Shown: positions 18,424-26,168 of the stretch, piece by piece
Layout: each line of letters starts with the position of its first letter
How positions within the stretch are numbered: the first letter of the stretch is position 1
Source of the DNA: Alphaproteobacteria bacterium
GTDB lineage: Bacteria; Pseudomonadota; Alphaproteobacteria; Rhizobiales; Rhizobiaceae
Assembly: GCA_024742485.1 (NCBI GenBank)
Contig: JANSYK010000003.1
Span: 682,001 to 746,000 of the forward strand
Length of the DNA: 64,000 bases
Direction of reading: 5' to 3'
Made by a program: the position numbers and the translations under genes
Notes under the pieces: generated by a model
The model's database searches: none
What the model was told of the DNA's origin: nothing
The model's input: the letters and a program-made list of their open reading frames with translations, nothing else

Positions 18424-18452
18424 AAAAAAAAGCCCGGTGTGAAACCGGGCTT
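18424..18452 (-). terminator. Intrinsic terminator of the rpsF-rplI operon
   Basis: AAGCCCGGT (18430-18438) and ACCGGGCTT (18444-18452) make a 9-base stem with a 5-base loop. On the minus strand the stem is followed by seven T residues, and it lies about 24 bases past the rplI stop. This is the clearest intrinsic terminator in the window. Confidence 0.88.
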
Positions 18453-18475
18453 GTTTGACAGAGGTGGAAATTGGA

Positions 18476-19159
18476 TCAGCTTTTGATCTCTTCCTCGGCA
18501 TCCACGGCGGGTTCATCTGCCGGTTCGGCGGAGTTTTCCTCAGTGTCGTCCGCTTCCATGTCAGCTTCTTCATCTGAATCCTGGGAAAATTCGACACCTT
18601 CCTCGAAAATCTCTTCCGCATTGGCTTCCGCCACGGCTGCCGCATCCTCGTCAACACCATATATCGCGTCCGCCGAGGTGAGGTCTTCGCCCTTGGCCTG
18701 CCGCTCGGCTTCGTCGGCTGAACGCGCAACATTGAGCTCGACCTTCACTTCAACTTCAGCATGAAGTGAAATGATGACCTCGTGAATGCCGATGGACTTG
18801 ATCGGCGTGCGGAGTTCAACCTGGCTGCGGCCGATTGAAAAGCCTTCCTCATCGAGGATCGACACGATATCGCGGGCCGCCACCGAGCCGTAGAGCTGTC
18901 CGGTTTCACCGGCCGCCCGGACCACGATAAAGGATTTACCGTCGAGTTTGTCGGCAACTTGCTGCGCTTCGCCGCGCCGTTCAAGGTTGCGCGCTTCAAG
19001 TTGCGCGCGATCATTTTCAAATCGGGCCTTGTTGGCGTCGTTGGCGCGAAGCGCCTTGCCCTGCGGCAGCAGGAAGTTGCGGGCGAATCCGTCCTTGACT
19101 TTGACTACGTCGCCCATCTGTCCGAGTTTCGCAACGCGTTCGAGAAGAATGACATCCAT
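18476..19159 (-). CDS. rplI: 50S ribosomal protein L9 with acidic C-terminal extension
   Basis: L9 binds 23S rRNA near the base of the L1 stalk and helps keep reading frame. Residues 1-148 match the whole E. coli protein (149 residues): [17 protein letters not shown] at the rRNA-binding end, then a long helix and the C-terminal domain. About 78 further residues form a low-complexity tail, strongly acidic (Asp/Glu with Ala), ending EEEIKS. Rhizobial L9 proteins commonly have such tails, but this one is long. It is the last gene of the rpsF-rpsR-DUF2232-rplI run and is followed by a strong terminator. Confidence 0.95.
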   Translation of the reverse strand: MDVILLERVAKLGQMGDVVKVKDGFARNFLLPQGKALRANDANKARFENDRAQLEARNLERRGEAQQVADKLDGKSFIVVRAAGETGQLYGSVAARDIVSILDEEGFSIGRSQVELRTPIKSIGIHEVIISLHAEVEVKVELNVARSADEAERQAKGEDLTSADAIYGVDEDAAAVAEANAEEIFEEGVEFSQDSDEEADMEADDTEENSAEPADEPAVDAEEEIKS

Positions 19160-19184
19160 GGTTATTTCCTTTCAGATGATTTGA

Positions 19185-20156
19185 TTATTCGGATTGATTG
19201 TTTGAATTGGACCCTGGCGGTGACAGCGGGCTTGTCCGTGCCGTGTCGAACAGTCCCGCAAACAGCAAAACCACCAGCGGCAGGGGAAACAGGACAACGA
19301 TCGCGGCATAGGTCGACCAGAGCGCCATGAACCGCCACGCACGTCCGATGGTGCGATGATGCAGCATGGCAAGGCCCGCCAGCATGAAACCACCGGCAAA
19401 GGCACCGGATACGGTGGAACCGATCAGCCCGATCGCGCCACCGCCGAAACTCAGGGCCAGCCCGGCGCCGAAGATCAGCATCGACAGGCGGGACATGCGC
19501 AAACCTGCCGGAATGGAGTCCGCGGGCCGTTTTGCGCGTCCTGATGCGCGGACGATTGCGGATGCCAGATACCAGGCAACAAACAGGATGGTGACCCACA
19601 TCATCGCCTGCAGCGCTGGCAGGATTCGGGTCATGAACCCGATCATGTCGTTCCGGTATTCGGCGTCCGGCTGAAACTCGGGATTTTGCTCTGCCAGGAT
19701 GGCGAACAGGCGTTCGACAACTTCCCCCACAACATCCTCGCCATAACCGATGGCGAATCCCAGAATGATCAGCGACACACAGACAAGTCCGCACAGATGC
19801 AACATAATGTCCGACAGCGGAAACCAGGCCATTTGACCTTGCGGGCCGCCGAGTTCTTCTGCCGGACGTGCCAGATTACTCAGATGGGCGATCCAAGCTG
19901 CCGGCACAAAGGTCGTCGCTGCAATCATGAACGAGGCGAGGGGGCTGACGGCAACGGCGACAATGCCGGTGGCAACGATGACGGATGCGACTCCAGCCAG
20001 GTTCGACCACCCAAGTCCGGCAATCAGAATGGGCAGGGTGGCAAAGGCAGAGAGCAGAACAGAGAGCACAGTCATGTCGCCGGATCCCAGCACCAGAAGT
20101 GCTGCGGCAATCCCCGCGACGAGGCCGACCAACAATGTGAGTGTCGTGTTGTTCAT
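19185..20156 (-). CDS. DUF2232 family membrane protein
   Basis: A very hydrophobic 323-residue protein with about eight membrane segments spread along its length. Short charged loops separate them, and the C-terminal tail is short and polar. It matches the DUF2232 proteins that sit between rpsR and rplI in Hyphomicrobiales. Related proteins in Firmicutes include YybS, also next to ribosomal protein genes. The function is unknown, though the fixed position suggests a link to growth or membrane assembly. It lies 25 bases upstream of rplI and about 160 bases after rpsR, with a stable hairpin in between. Confidence 0.85.
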   Translation of the reverse strand: MNNTTLTLLVGLVAGIAAALLVLGSGDMTVLSVLLSAFATLPILIAGLGWSNLAGVASVIVATGIVAVAVSPLASFMIAATTFVPAAWIAHLSNLARPAEELGGPQGQMAWFPLSDIMLHLCGLVCVSLIILGFAIGYGEDVVGEVVERLFAILAEQNPEFQPDAEYRNDMIGFMTRILPALQAMMWVTILFVAWYLASAIVRASGRAKRPADSIPAGLRMSRLSMLIFGAGLALSFGGGAIGLIGSTVSGAFAGGFMLAGLAMLHHRTIGRAWRFMALWSTYAAIVVLFPLPLVVLLFAGLFDTARTSPLSPPGSNSNNQSE

Positions 20157-20278
20157 TCGAAGCGCTGTCCTGCTTGTTCAAGCAGTTAGAGGCACAGGCG
20201 GATTCAATATCTCAAGCCGCCATGGTGCCCCAACTTGGGGTTTTGGGTGCTTCCCCGATGCCCATCACCGGGAAAGGA

Positions 20279-20298
20279 GGCCGGGGCTTGCCCCGGCC
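20279..20298 (-). other. Hairpin between rpsR and DUF2232
   Basis: GGCCGGGG and CCCCGGCC form a perfect 8-base GC stem closed by a four-base loop (CTTG on the plus strand, CAAG on the minus strand). It lies 19 bases past the rpsR stop on the minus strand. A short TCCTTTCCC follows, too weak for a normal U tract. It may cut readthrough so that DUF2232 and rplI are expressed less than S6 and S18. Confidence 0.45.
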
Positions 20299-20317
20299 AA
20301 GACAATTAAAGCCGCGC

Positions 20318-20566
20318 CTATTTGACCAGGTAAGGCAGAAGTCCAAGAAAACGAGCGCGCTTGATCGCGCGTGCGAGCTCGCGTTGTTTTTTCTGGCTGA
20401 CGGCAGTGATGCGGGATGGCACGATCTTGCCACGCTCGGAAATATAGCGCTGCAACAAACGTACATCCTTGTAATCGATCTTCGGAGCATTGGCGCCGGA
20501 GAACGGGCATGTCTTGCGGCGACGATGAAATGGACGCCGCGTCGGAATCTGATTGATATCGACCAT
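20318..20566 (-). CDS. rpsR: 30S ribosomal protein S18
   Basis: Small basic protein of 82 residues that binds the 16S rRNA central platform as a dimer with S6. The core [21 protein letters not shown] is conserved, and the N-terminus is rich in Arg and Phe. It follows rpsF by 11 bases, as nearly always, and S6 and S18 are made from the same message. Confidence 0.97.
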   Translation of the reverse strand: MVDINQIPTRRPFHRRRKTCPFSGANAPKIDYKDVRLLQRYISERGKIVPSRITAVSQKKQRELARAIKRARFLGLLPYLVK

Positions 20567-20577
20567 GATTGAGCTCC

Positions 20578-20970
20578 TTATCGCCGGTCTTCGCGCGGAC
20601 GGCGCGGTCGGTCATCCCTGTCGCCACGACGCGGGCGGTCATCGCGGTCACGTTTTTGCAACATGACGGACGGTCCTTCTTCATGCGCATCCACACGGAT
20701 GGTCATGTAGCGCAGCACGTCCTCACTGATGCGCATCTGCCGTTCCATCTCCTGGACGGCGGCCGCGGGAGCGTCGATGTCCATGAGCGTATAATGCGCC
20801 TTGCGGTTTTTGTTCATTCGGTAGGAGAGTGACTTCAATCCCCAATTCTCAACCCGACCGACGCTTCCGCCATTCGCTTCTAGAATACCCTTATACTGCT
20901 CGACAAGGGTCTCAACCTGCTGGCTGGAAACGTCCTGCCGGGCAAGAAATACATGTTCGTACAAAGCCAT
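20578..20970 (-). CDS. rpsF: 30S ribosomal protein S6
   Basis: S6 pairs with S18 on the 16S platform. The ferredoxin-like core (residues 1-100) begins [15 protein letters not shown] and includes [18 protein letters not shown]. The last 25 residues are a tail of Arg and Asp repeats ([12 protein letters not shown]), seen in many rhizobial S6 proteins. In E. coli the tail is modified by RimK with glutamates; this tail is arginine-rich and unlikely to be a RimK target. It is the first gene of its operon, with a promoter about 230 bases upstream. Confidence 0.96.
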   Translation of the reverse strand: MALYEHVFLARQDVSSQQVETLVEQYKGILEANGGSVGRVENWGLKSLSYRMNKNRKAHYTLMDIDAPAAAVQEMERQMRISEDVLRYMTIRVDAHEEGPSVMLQKRDRDDRPRRGDRDDRPRRPREDRR

Positions 20971-21337
20971 ATGTTTGCCTTTCTTGATCCAACATGTTCG
21001 CGCGGCCCGGAAATCGGCGGCTAAGCCTCAACGACCCTCCGTCGGCCCAAGGGCCTGCAAGAAAGGCGTTGATATCGAAACGGTCGAGAGCGGAGACACG
21101 GGAGGCCGGAAATCTTGTTTTCCTGTCGCTCACCGAATTGATGAGCGGCCCTCCGTTCAGCCCCCAGCCAGATGACCGGGTCTTACGAACAGCGCGCTTA
21201 TACGCGTTTTGCCGCGTGATGCAAGAAAAATAGCGAGCGACGGCTCGACTTTGGTCGTGCCGGGCCTGAGGTGCAGAGATTGCGCGTGATTGGCAAGAAG
21301 AAAGACGCGCGGACAGCGCGCCTTCCGCAAAGGGACA
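20971..21337 (-). promoter_or_regulatory. Leader and intergenic region of the rpsF operon
   Basis: This 367-base gap has no gene. The promoter at 21197-21224 would give a leader of about 220 bases. On the transcribed strand the leader holds small stems, including GGCCC-TT-GGGCC and CGCTCA paired with TGAGCG. Proteobacterial rpsF leaders can bind the S6-S18 complex for autoregulation, and this leader is long enough, but the motif cannot be confirmed by eye. The part beyond 21225 holds nothing recognisable. Confidence 0.35.
21197..21224 (-). promoter_or_regulatory. Promoter of the rpsF operon
   Basis: On the minus strand TTGCAT (21224-21219), a 16-base spacer and TATAAG (21202-21197) form a good housekeeping promoter. 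The bases just after the -10 box are GC-rich (CGCGCTG), the discriminator type linked to stringent control of ribosomal genes. Confidence 0.65.
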
Positions 21338-21772
21338 TCAAGACGCGATCGATTTGCGCAAGTGGTCCAGATGCTCGTCCCACCCGTGGTCGAGCGCCAT
21401 CAGCAGCTGCATGGAGGCCGCGCCTGCCGCCTTTGCAATCCCTTCATGAATCAGCGTAAGTCGTGTCCCGCCGGCAGCATCATCCAGAATCCAGGTGACT
21501 GTCGTTTCCGCACCATCAAAGGGATCGATGATGAACGTGTAGACAAGCTTCGATGGTGCGTCCATGTCAAGAACGCGGCCCCATATGATAGGAACGGATG
21601 CGCCGTCATCGGTTGTGCGAATAAGGCTGTAATCTTCACCGGAGGCCAGATCAGATTTGGCCGGATGAAACCACTTCGCCAACTTGTCCTTGTTGGTAAG
21701 AAATGACCACACCGTTTCCCGCGAGGCGTCAAGGAATACAGTCTTGGTAATGGTTGTGGTGGTGTCAGTCAT
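21338..21772 (-). CDS. SRPBCC (AHSA1-like) domain protein
   Basis: A START/Bet v1-like helix-grip fold protein of about 144 residues. It opens with ITKTVFLDASRETVWSFLT and continues with FIIDPFDGAETTVTW and LTLIHEGI, typical of AHSA1-type proteins. Members bind hydrophobic ligands or act as enzymes, and the specific role is unknown. The chosen start is ATG 21772, which overlaps the ArsR stop by 8 bases. A longer frame to 21841 would lie inside the ArsR gene. ArsR-SRPBCC pairs are common and are thought to respond to a shared stress or ligand. Confidence 0.88.
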   Translation of the reverse strand: MTDTTTTITKTVFLDASRETVWSFLTNKDKLAKWFHPAKSDLASGEDYSLIRTTDDGASVPIIWGRVLDMDAPSKLVYTFIIDPFDGAETTVTWILDDAAGGTRLTLIHEGIAKAAGAASMQLLMALDHGWDEHLDHLRKSIAS

Positions 21773-22109
21773 CTTTTTGTCTCTCTTCTTCTTCAATGGC
21801 TTCTTGCAAATTGTGTAGACGGTCGTCCCAGAACCGGTCAAAATAGTTCAGCCAGTCGGCGACGGATTTGAGCCCCAGGGGCTCCAGGCGATTGATCCTT
21901 TCACGTCCGCTCGGATGAACGGAGATCAGGGCACCCTGTTCCAGAATGGTCAGGTGTTTCTTGACCGCCGCGCGAGTTATGTCGAACCGACTTGCGACTT
22001 CGCTGATCGTCATGTCCTGTCGGCTGAGAAAAACCAGAATGTCGCGCCGTGTCGGATCGGCCAGCGCGCGAAACGCGCCTTGGACGGCGCCCGGACTGCC
22101 GTCAATCAA
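21765..22109 (-). CDS. ArsR family winged-helix regulator
   Basis: A small helix-turn-helix repressor: FRALADPTRRDILVFL, the recognition helix region ISEVASRFDITRAAVKKHLTIL, and a wing with HPSGRERI. No metal-binding Cys pair is present, so it is of the non-metal ArsR type that travels with SRPBCC proteins. The start is placed at TTG 22109, just after the upstream gene, giving about 114 residues, normal for the family. An ATG at 22181 would overlap the upstream gene by 76 bases. It is the second of three coupled genes, and its likely target is the operator at 22571-22604. Confidence 0.85.
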   Translation of the reverse strand: MIDGSPGAVQGAFRALADPTRRDILVFLSRQDMTISEVASRFDITRAAVKKHLTILEQGALISVHPSGRERINRLEPLGLKSVADWLNYFDRFWDDRLHNLQEAIEEEERQKDD

Positions 22110-22546
22110 TTCGTCACCGGCAGGAAGTCGAATTTCCCGTCCTGATAGAGGAAGGTCACGCAATCCACTTTGGATATGCACTCGCTGATATGCGGAAGGT
22201 CCTTGGGAATTTTGTAGAAGGAACCCTGCGGAAGGGCCGTGCCGGTCCCATCACTGACGGCATAGTGGGTCATCGTCCCTTCAACCACCACTCCGAACAT
22301 GTTGGCCGATTTAGCATGTGCCGGACTGATCAATCCGGCCGGCAGTCGAACCATCGCCATATAGGGTTCCTCAAAACGATTGCCGATAATGGTTGCGAAG
22401 GCCACGCCTTCCTGGGTCGACTGCCAATCCAACAGGGCAGGCGGAATGCTGAGGACATCCGCATCGGCGGATGTAGCCGGTATCGGCACGCACATCACAG
22501 AGAGAAGGGCAAGGCCTGCTGTTGTTTTCAAGATCGGGTTTTGCAT
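22106..22546 (-). CDS. Secreted cupin-like protein (DUF4437-type)
   Basis: A putative periplasmic protein of about 146 residues. The signal peptide is ILKTTAGLALLSVMCVPIPATSA, with cleavage likely after ATSA. The mature part has a beta-rich pattern with ISPAHAKSANMFGVVVEGTMTH and KIPKDLPHISEC, as in single-domain cupins. The chosen start is ATG 22546, with GGAGA just upstream; longer frames to 22594 run into the operator. It is first in an operon with ArsR and SRPBCC genes. The substrate is unknown, and two Cys residues near the end could form a disulfide. Confidence 0.75.
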   Translation of the reverse strand: MQNPILKTTAGLALLSVMCVPIPATSADADVLSIPPALLDWQSTQEGVAFATIIGNRFEEPYMAMVRLPAGLISPAHAKSANMFGVVVEGTMTHYAVSDGTGTALPQGSFYKIPKDLPHISECISKVDCVTFLYQDGKFDFLPVTN

Positions 22547-22570
22547 GTCTGTCTCCATATAGAACCAAAA

Positions 22571-22609
22571 GGTATCATATATATGAGATACCAAATGGTA
22601 TCATGTCAA
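22571..22609 (-). promoter_or_regulatory. Operator and promoter of the cupin-arsR-SRPBCC operon
   Basis: Three alternating half-sites lie here: GGTATC (22571-22576), GATACC (22587-22592) and GGTATC (22597-22602). The first pair is a wide palindrome and the second, with spacer AAAT, a tight one. On the minus strand a perfect -35 TTGACA (22609-22604) precedes them. The tight palindrome then fills the -35 to -10 spacer, with a likely -10 in the CATATATA run. A bound repressor would block RNA polymerase directly, and the ArsR of this operon is the best candidate. Confidence 0.7.
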
Positions 22610-22653
22610 CCCGTGAAAGAGCTTTCGTGTGAAGACCCCTGTTTTGGCTGGTT

Positions 22654-23022
22654 CTATTTTGTCAGAAATCCAGCGATGGCGTGCCACTCATCAGAGAGAT
22701 TGTCGCTGGATTGTTCTGTTCCGGCACGCCGGTACCAATAGGCAGCGTTTGGAGCATCACCTTCGATGAGGTGCACCAGGGCATGGACAAGATCGTATGG
22801 TCTGTTCCCTTCCGCCGTCTGGCAGATTGCATGCGCCTTTTCCCAGGGCTTGCCAAGACGAAGGTCGCCTTTTTTCAGCCACCAGAGAGCCTGGAGCGGC
22901 AATGACAAATCGTTGGGCGGTGCGTCCTGCGTCAGGCTGGAAAGGATATGGTCTATCATGGCTCGGTCCCCGATGTGTCCAATAGGTGTTTGCCCGGCGG
23001 CCAGCGGTGGCAACAGCGACAT
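22654..23022 (-). CDS. Conserved hypothetical protein
   Basis: I do not recognise a named family. It is a 122-residue soluble protein with many Trp, Leu and Ala residues: LPLQALWWLKKGDL, KAHAICQ and APNAAYWYRRAG. The pattern suggests short helices, perhaps a tetratricopeptide-like helical repeat. There is no signal peptide or membrane segment. Two starts are possible: ATG 23022 with GGGAA upstream, or ATG 22959 with GGGGA. It lies between the cupin operon and a diguanylate cyclase on the same strand, with its own spacing on either side. Coding is supported by frame length and base use rather than by homology. Confidence 0.7.
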   Translation of the reverse strand: MSLLPPLAAGQTPIGHIGDRAMIDHILSSLTQDAPPNDLSLPLQALWWLKKGDLRLGKPWEKAHAICQTAEGNRPYDLVHALVHLIEGDAPNAAYWYRRAGTEQSSDNLSDEWHAIAGFLTK

Positions 23023-23105
23023 CAGGTTCCCGAATATCGAACAACGTCGAAGGGATGCGCAGTCAGAATGGATAGATCAATTTCGAGCGCGATCTTTGCT
23101 ATCGA

Positions 23106-24215
23106 CTATTTCTTTCGATAGAGCAGCCAATCCTTGAATGCCTTGCCGGTTCCCGCAGGGATGTCGGAGAAATGCGTAATGCGGTTGCGGCCGCTGTTCT
23201 TGGATGCGTAGAGGGCCTGGTCGGTCTTGCGATAAATGTCGCTTGAATCGGAGGCGTCCGCCGCCATGCATATGCCAAGCGACAACGTCACCGGGCCGTA
23301 ATTGACACCGGATTTCCGATTGATGAATTGTCCCTTTTCGACGGCTGAACGAATATCCTCAGCCATTTGCCCGGCTTCTTCCTTGGTGGTGTCGTCGACG
23401 GCGATGGCGAATTCCTCGCCACCGATGCGGGCAACGAATGAACCGGCCGGAAGTGCCGATTGGATCATTTTCGCGACATAGGCCAATATCTTGTCGCCGA
23501 CAATGTGGCCGTGGGTGTCGTTGATCCGCTTGAAGTGATCGACGTCCGCGAACATCAACGCGAAATACATATCTTTTTTCTTGTCATCGCCGATATGGGC
23601 GATGTGTGAATCGAAGGCACGCCGATTGGCAAGCTTGGTCAGCGGGTCGGTGTTGGCCAGTTTCTTATAACGGTCCAACTCATTTTGAATATTGTGTATC
23701 TCGACCGATGTCTGGCTCATCGATGTGACGACCTCTTTGCCGTGATCGATTGTCGAGTTTGTTTCCCGGGAAAGCATGTTGACGATCTGATCGAGCAGTT
23801 TTCTGTCCCGCGCGGCGGGGCTCGACATCTTCACGGACGTGTTGCCCAGAACCTTTCCATATTTTTGCAGGGAAACCTGCTCTTTGCGGAGCAGCGAAAG
23901 GACCTCGGTCACCTGAACAGCGATTTTGCCCTGTGCTTCCTCCATCACTTCGTCACCGTGATGGTGGGCAAAGAACTGTCGTCCGAGATTGTCGAGATCT
24001 TCCTGTTTTGGGCTCGTGCCGAGTTTGGTCAGCCCCTTGTAAAGATCCTTGTTCGTGCCAGTGGCGGCTTCATAGAAAAGTTCATAGTTCCGGGGCAGTC
24101 CTGCAGCCCCGTACTCCTGCATCATTTCCACCACTTGTTTAGCAATATCACTCATCGGCACAATGTTGTCATGTCGAGGCACCATATGTGCGGCGACCGG
24201 TTGAACTTTAGTCAT
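23106..24215 (-). CDS. GGDEF diguanylate cyclase
   Basis: Makes cyclic di-GMP from two GTP. The first 190 residues are mainly helical with no clear membrane segment, ending in a coiled-coil-like linker before the GGDEF domain (about 190-350). The catalytic motif is GGEEF (265-269), with metal-site Asp in FADVDHFKR near 224. The usual inhibitory RxxD site, expected at 256-259, reads PAGS, so product inhibition is probably missing. No EAL domain or PAS sensor is visible. The start is ATG 24215, and the 228-base gap to fabD is shared with that divergent gene. Confidence 0.92.
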   Translation of the reverse strand: MTKVQPVAAHMVPRHDNIVPMSDIAKQVVEMMQEYGAAGLPRNYELFYEAATGTNKDLYKGLTKLGTSPKQEDLDNLGRQFFAHHHGDEVMEEAQGKIAVQVTEVLSLLRKEQVSLQKYGKVLGNTSVKMSSPAARDRKLLDQIVNMLSRETNSTIDHGKEVVTSMSQTSVEIHNIQNELDRYKKLANTDPLTKLANRRAFDSHIAHIGDDKKKDMYFALMFADVDHFKRINDTHGHIVGDKILAYVAKMIQSALPAGSFVARIGGEEFAIAVDDTTKEEAGQMAEDIRSAVEKGQFINRKSGVNYGPVTLSLGICMAADASDSSDIYRKTDQALYASKNSGRNRITHFSDIPAGTGKAFKDWLLYRKK

Positions 24216-24283
24216 AACCTATTGGATTCGAGGTAAATAAATTACAAATGTACCATAAATTTTCCCGATAAGCGTTAAGGTTG

Positions 24284-24375
24284 AAGCAGAAGTTCCGGTT
24301 CTACTTGTGGGCCGCTGCCATGCGGTGCATTTTGGTCGGGAGCGACATTTTTCGGTCGTTCCCATCACAGCGGCC
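24284..24375 (+). ncRNA. Candidate branched structured RNA upstream of fabD
   Basis: An outer 8-base stem, GGCCGCTG (24310-24317) with CAGCGGCC (24368-24375), encloses two inner hairpins. They are ATGC-GGT-GCAT (24320-24330) and a 9-base stem at 24338-24346/24355-24363 with a single G-U pair. A fourth hairpin, AAGCAGAA with TTCTACTT (24284-24306), stands just before. It would form a three-way junction 69 bases before fabD, on either strand. This is inferred from pairing alone. Confidence 0.35.
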
Positions 24376-24443
24376 GTGCCGCAAAGCTTGACTTGCTGTC
24401 CGTTCAGTGTTGAGAGGCGGCAGAAGAAATTGGGGGTAGCTCG

Positions 24444-25382
24444 ATGAGCATTGCATTTACCTTTCCGGGGCAGGGCAGCCAGGCCATCGGCATGGGCAGG
24501 GATTTGGCCGATGCCTTTCCCGAGGCGCGGGCGGTGTTTGACGAAGTCGACGATGCACTGGGCCAGAAGCTTTCCACACTGATGTGGGAGGGCGATATTG
24601 ATGAATTGACCCTGACCACCAACGCTCAACCAGCACTCATGGCCGTTTCTCTGGCCGCAGTGCGGGCGATGGAGGCAGGTGGATTCAATATAGCGCAATC
24701 GGTTTTTTGCGTGGCGGGTCATTCATTGGGCGAGTACTCGGCACTGGCGGCGGCAGGATCAATTTCGGTTGCCGATACCGCGAGACTTTTGCGAGTCAGG
24801 GGCAATGCCATGCAGCAGGCCGTGCCGGCCGGTGAAGGGGCCATGGCTGCAATAATCGGTCTCGAACAGGACGCCGTCAATGACATCTGCGTGCAATGCT
24901 CGACAGGTGACGGATTGTGTCAGATTGCCAATGACAATGGTGGCGGTCAATTGGTGATATCAGGATCACGTGAGGCGGTTGAGTCAGCGGCCGCAATGGC
25001 CAGCGAAAAGGGCGCGAAACGGGCTTTGCTCCTGCCGGTTTCAGCACCATTTCATTCTGTTCTCATGCAGCCGGCAGCAGATGCGATGCAGGACGCTCTG
25101 GGCCGGGCGAGCATCGCCAAACCGTCTGTTCCGTTGATTTCCAACGTTCTGGCAGGTCCGGTTGATAACCCTGCAGACATCAGGGATCTACTGATAAAGC
25201 AGGTGACCGGACGTGTTCGGTGGCGCGAGACCGTACTCTGGTTCGCGGCCAATGGCGTAACGGAAGTCTGCGAAGTTGGCGCTGGCAAGGTGCTGACAGG
25301 ACTGGCCAGGCGAATCGACCGTAGCCTTGCGGGAACAGCCATCAATTCGCCGCAGGATGTTGAGAGTTTCTTGCATCGTTGA
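24444..25382 (+). CDS. fabD: Malonyl-CoA:ACP transacylase
   Basis: Loads malonyl groups onto acyl carrier protein for fatty acid elongation. The nucleophile is Ser94 in GHSLGE (92-97), with PGQGSQ near the N-terminus and the catalytic His region around APFHS later. The length of 312 residues is standard. It leads the block fabD-fabG-acpP-fabF, the usual fab cluster order. The start ATG 24444 has GGGGG about 8 bases upstream. Confidence 0.96.
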   Translation: MSIAFTFPGQGSQAIGMGRDLADAFPEARAVFDEVDDALGQKLSTLMWEGDIDELTLTTNAQPALMAVSLAAVRAMEAGGFNIAQSVFCVAGHSLGEYSALAAAGSISVADTARLLRVRGNAMQQAVPAGEGAMAAIIGLEQDAVNDICVQCSTGDGLCQIANDNGGGQLVISGSREAVESAAAMASEKGAKRALLLPVSAPFHSVLMQPAADAMQDALGRASIAKPSVPLISNVLAGPVDNPADIRDLLIKQVTGRVRWRETVLWFAANGVTEVCEVGAGKVLTGLARRIDRSLAGTAINSPQDVESFLHR

Positions 25383-25430
25383 GGCAATTACATCCGACGG
25401 CTTCATGAAACATGATTTAAGGAAGAAGGT

Positions 25431-26168
25431 ATGTTCGAACTGAGTGGTCGAAAGGCCTTAATAACGGGGGCATCCGGTGGAATTGGCGAGGAAATCGCCA
25501 AATTTTTGCACAAGGCGGGAGCAACAGTCGGTCTGCACGGAACCAGAGTTGAGAAGCTTGATTCGGTCGCTGCTGAACTGTCTGATCGCGTCCATGTGTT
25601 TCCGGCAAACCTCTCCGACCGTACCGAAGTCACGTCCCTCGCAAAATCAGCCGAAGAGACGATGGAGGGTGTCGATATTCTGGTCAATAATGCCGGGATA
25701 ACGAGAGATGGTTTGTTTGTGCGCATGTCGGATGAAAACTGGGACGATGTCCTTGCCGTCAATCTGACGGCGGTTTTCCACCTCACGCGCGAGTTGACCC
25801 ACCCGATGATGCGGCGCCGTCACGGGCGCATCATCAACATCACATCGGTTGTGGGTGTGACCGGAAATCCAGGACAAGCCAACTATTGCGCATCCAAGGC
25901 GGGATTGATTGGATTTTCCAAATCCCTGGCCCAGGAAATTGCAACACGGAACGTCACTGTCAATTGTGTAGCGCCTGGATTTATCGAATCTGCCATGACC
26001 GACAAGCTCAATGACAAACAGAAAGAAACGATCATGGCGGCGATACCGCTGCGCAGAATGGGAACCGGCGTCGAGGTGGCCTCGGCTGTTTCCTACCTGG
26101 CCTCGGACGAGGCGGCATACGTCACCGGCCAGACCATCCACGTCAATGGCGGAATGGCGATGATATAG
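25431..26168 (+). CDS. fabG: 3-oxoacyl-ACP reductase
   Basis: NADPH-dependent ketoreductase of the fatty acid cycle, an SDR protein of 245 residues. The cofactor loop is TGASGGIG (12-19), followed by NNAG (86-89) and the catalytic Ser139, Tyr152 and Lys156. The C-terminal end, GQTIHVNGGMAMI, is typical for FabG. It follows fabD by 48 bases with AAGGAAGAAGG before the start. A hairpin sits 8 bases after its stop. Confidence 0.96.
   Translation: MFELSGRKALITGASGGIGEEIAKFLHKAGATVGLHGTRVEKLDSVAAELSDRVHVFPANLSDRTEVTSLAKSAEETMEGVDILVNNAGITRDGLFVRMSDENWDDVLAVNLTAVFHLTRELTHPMMRRRHGRIINITSVVGVTGNPGQANYCASKAGLIGFSKSLAQEIATRNVTVNCVAPGFIESAMTDKLNDKQKETIMAAIPLRRMGTGVEVASAVSYLASDEAAYVTGQTIHVNGGMAMI

Noticed and set aside
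20228-20240. Small palindrome CCCCAACTTGGGG followed by TTTT
   Set aside because: It resembles a plus-strand terminator, but no plus-strand gene precedes it. It is probably incidental.
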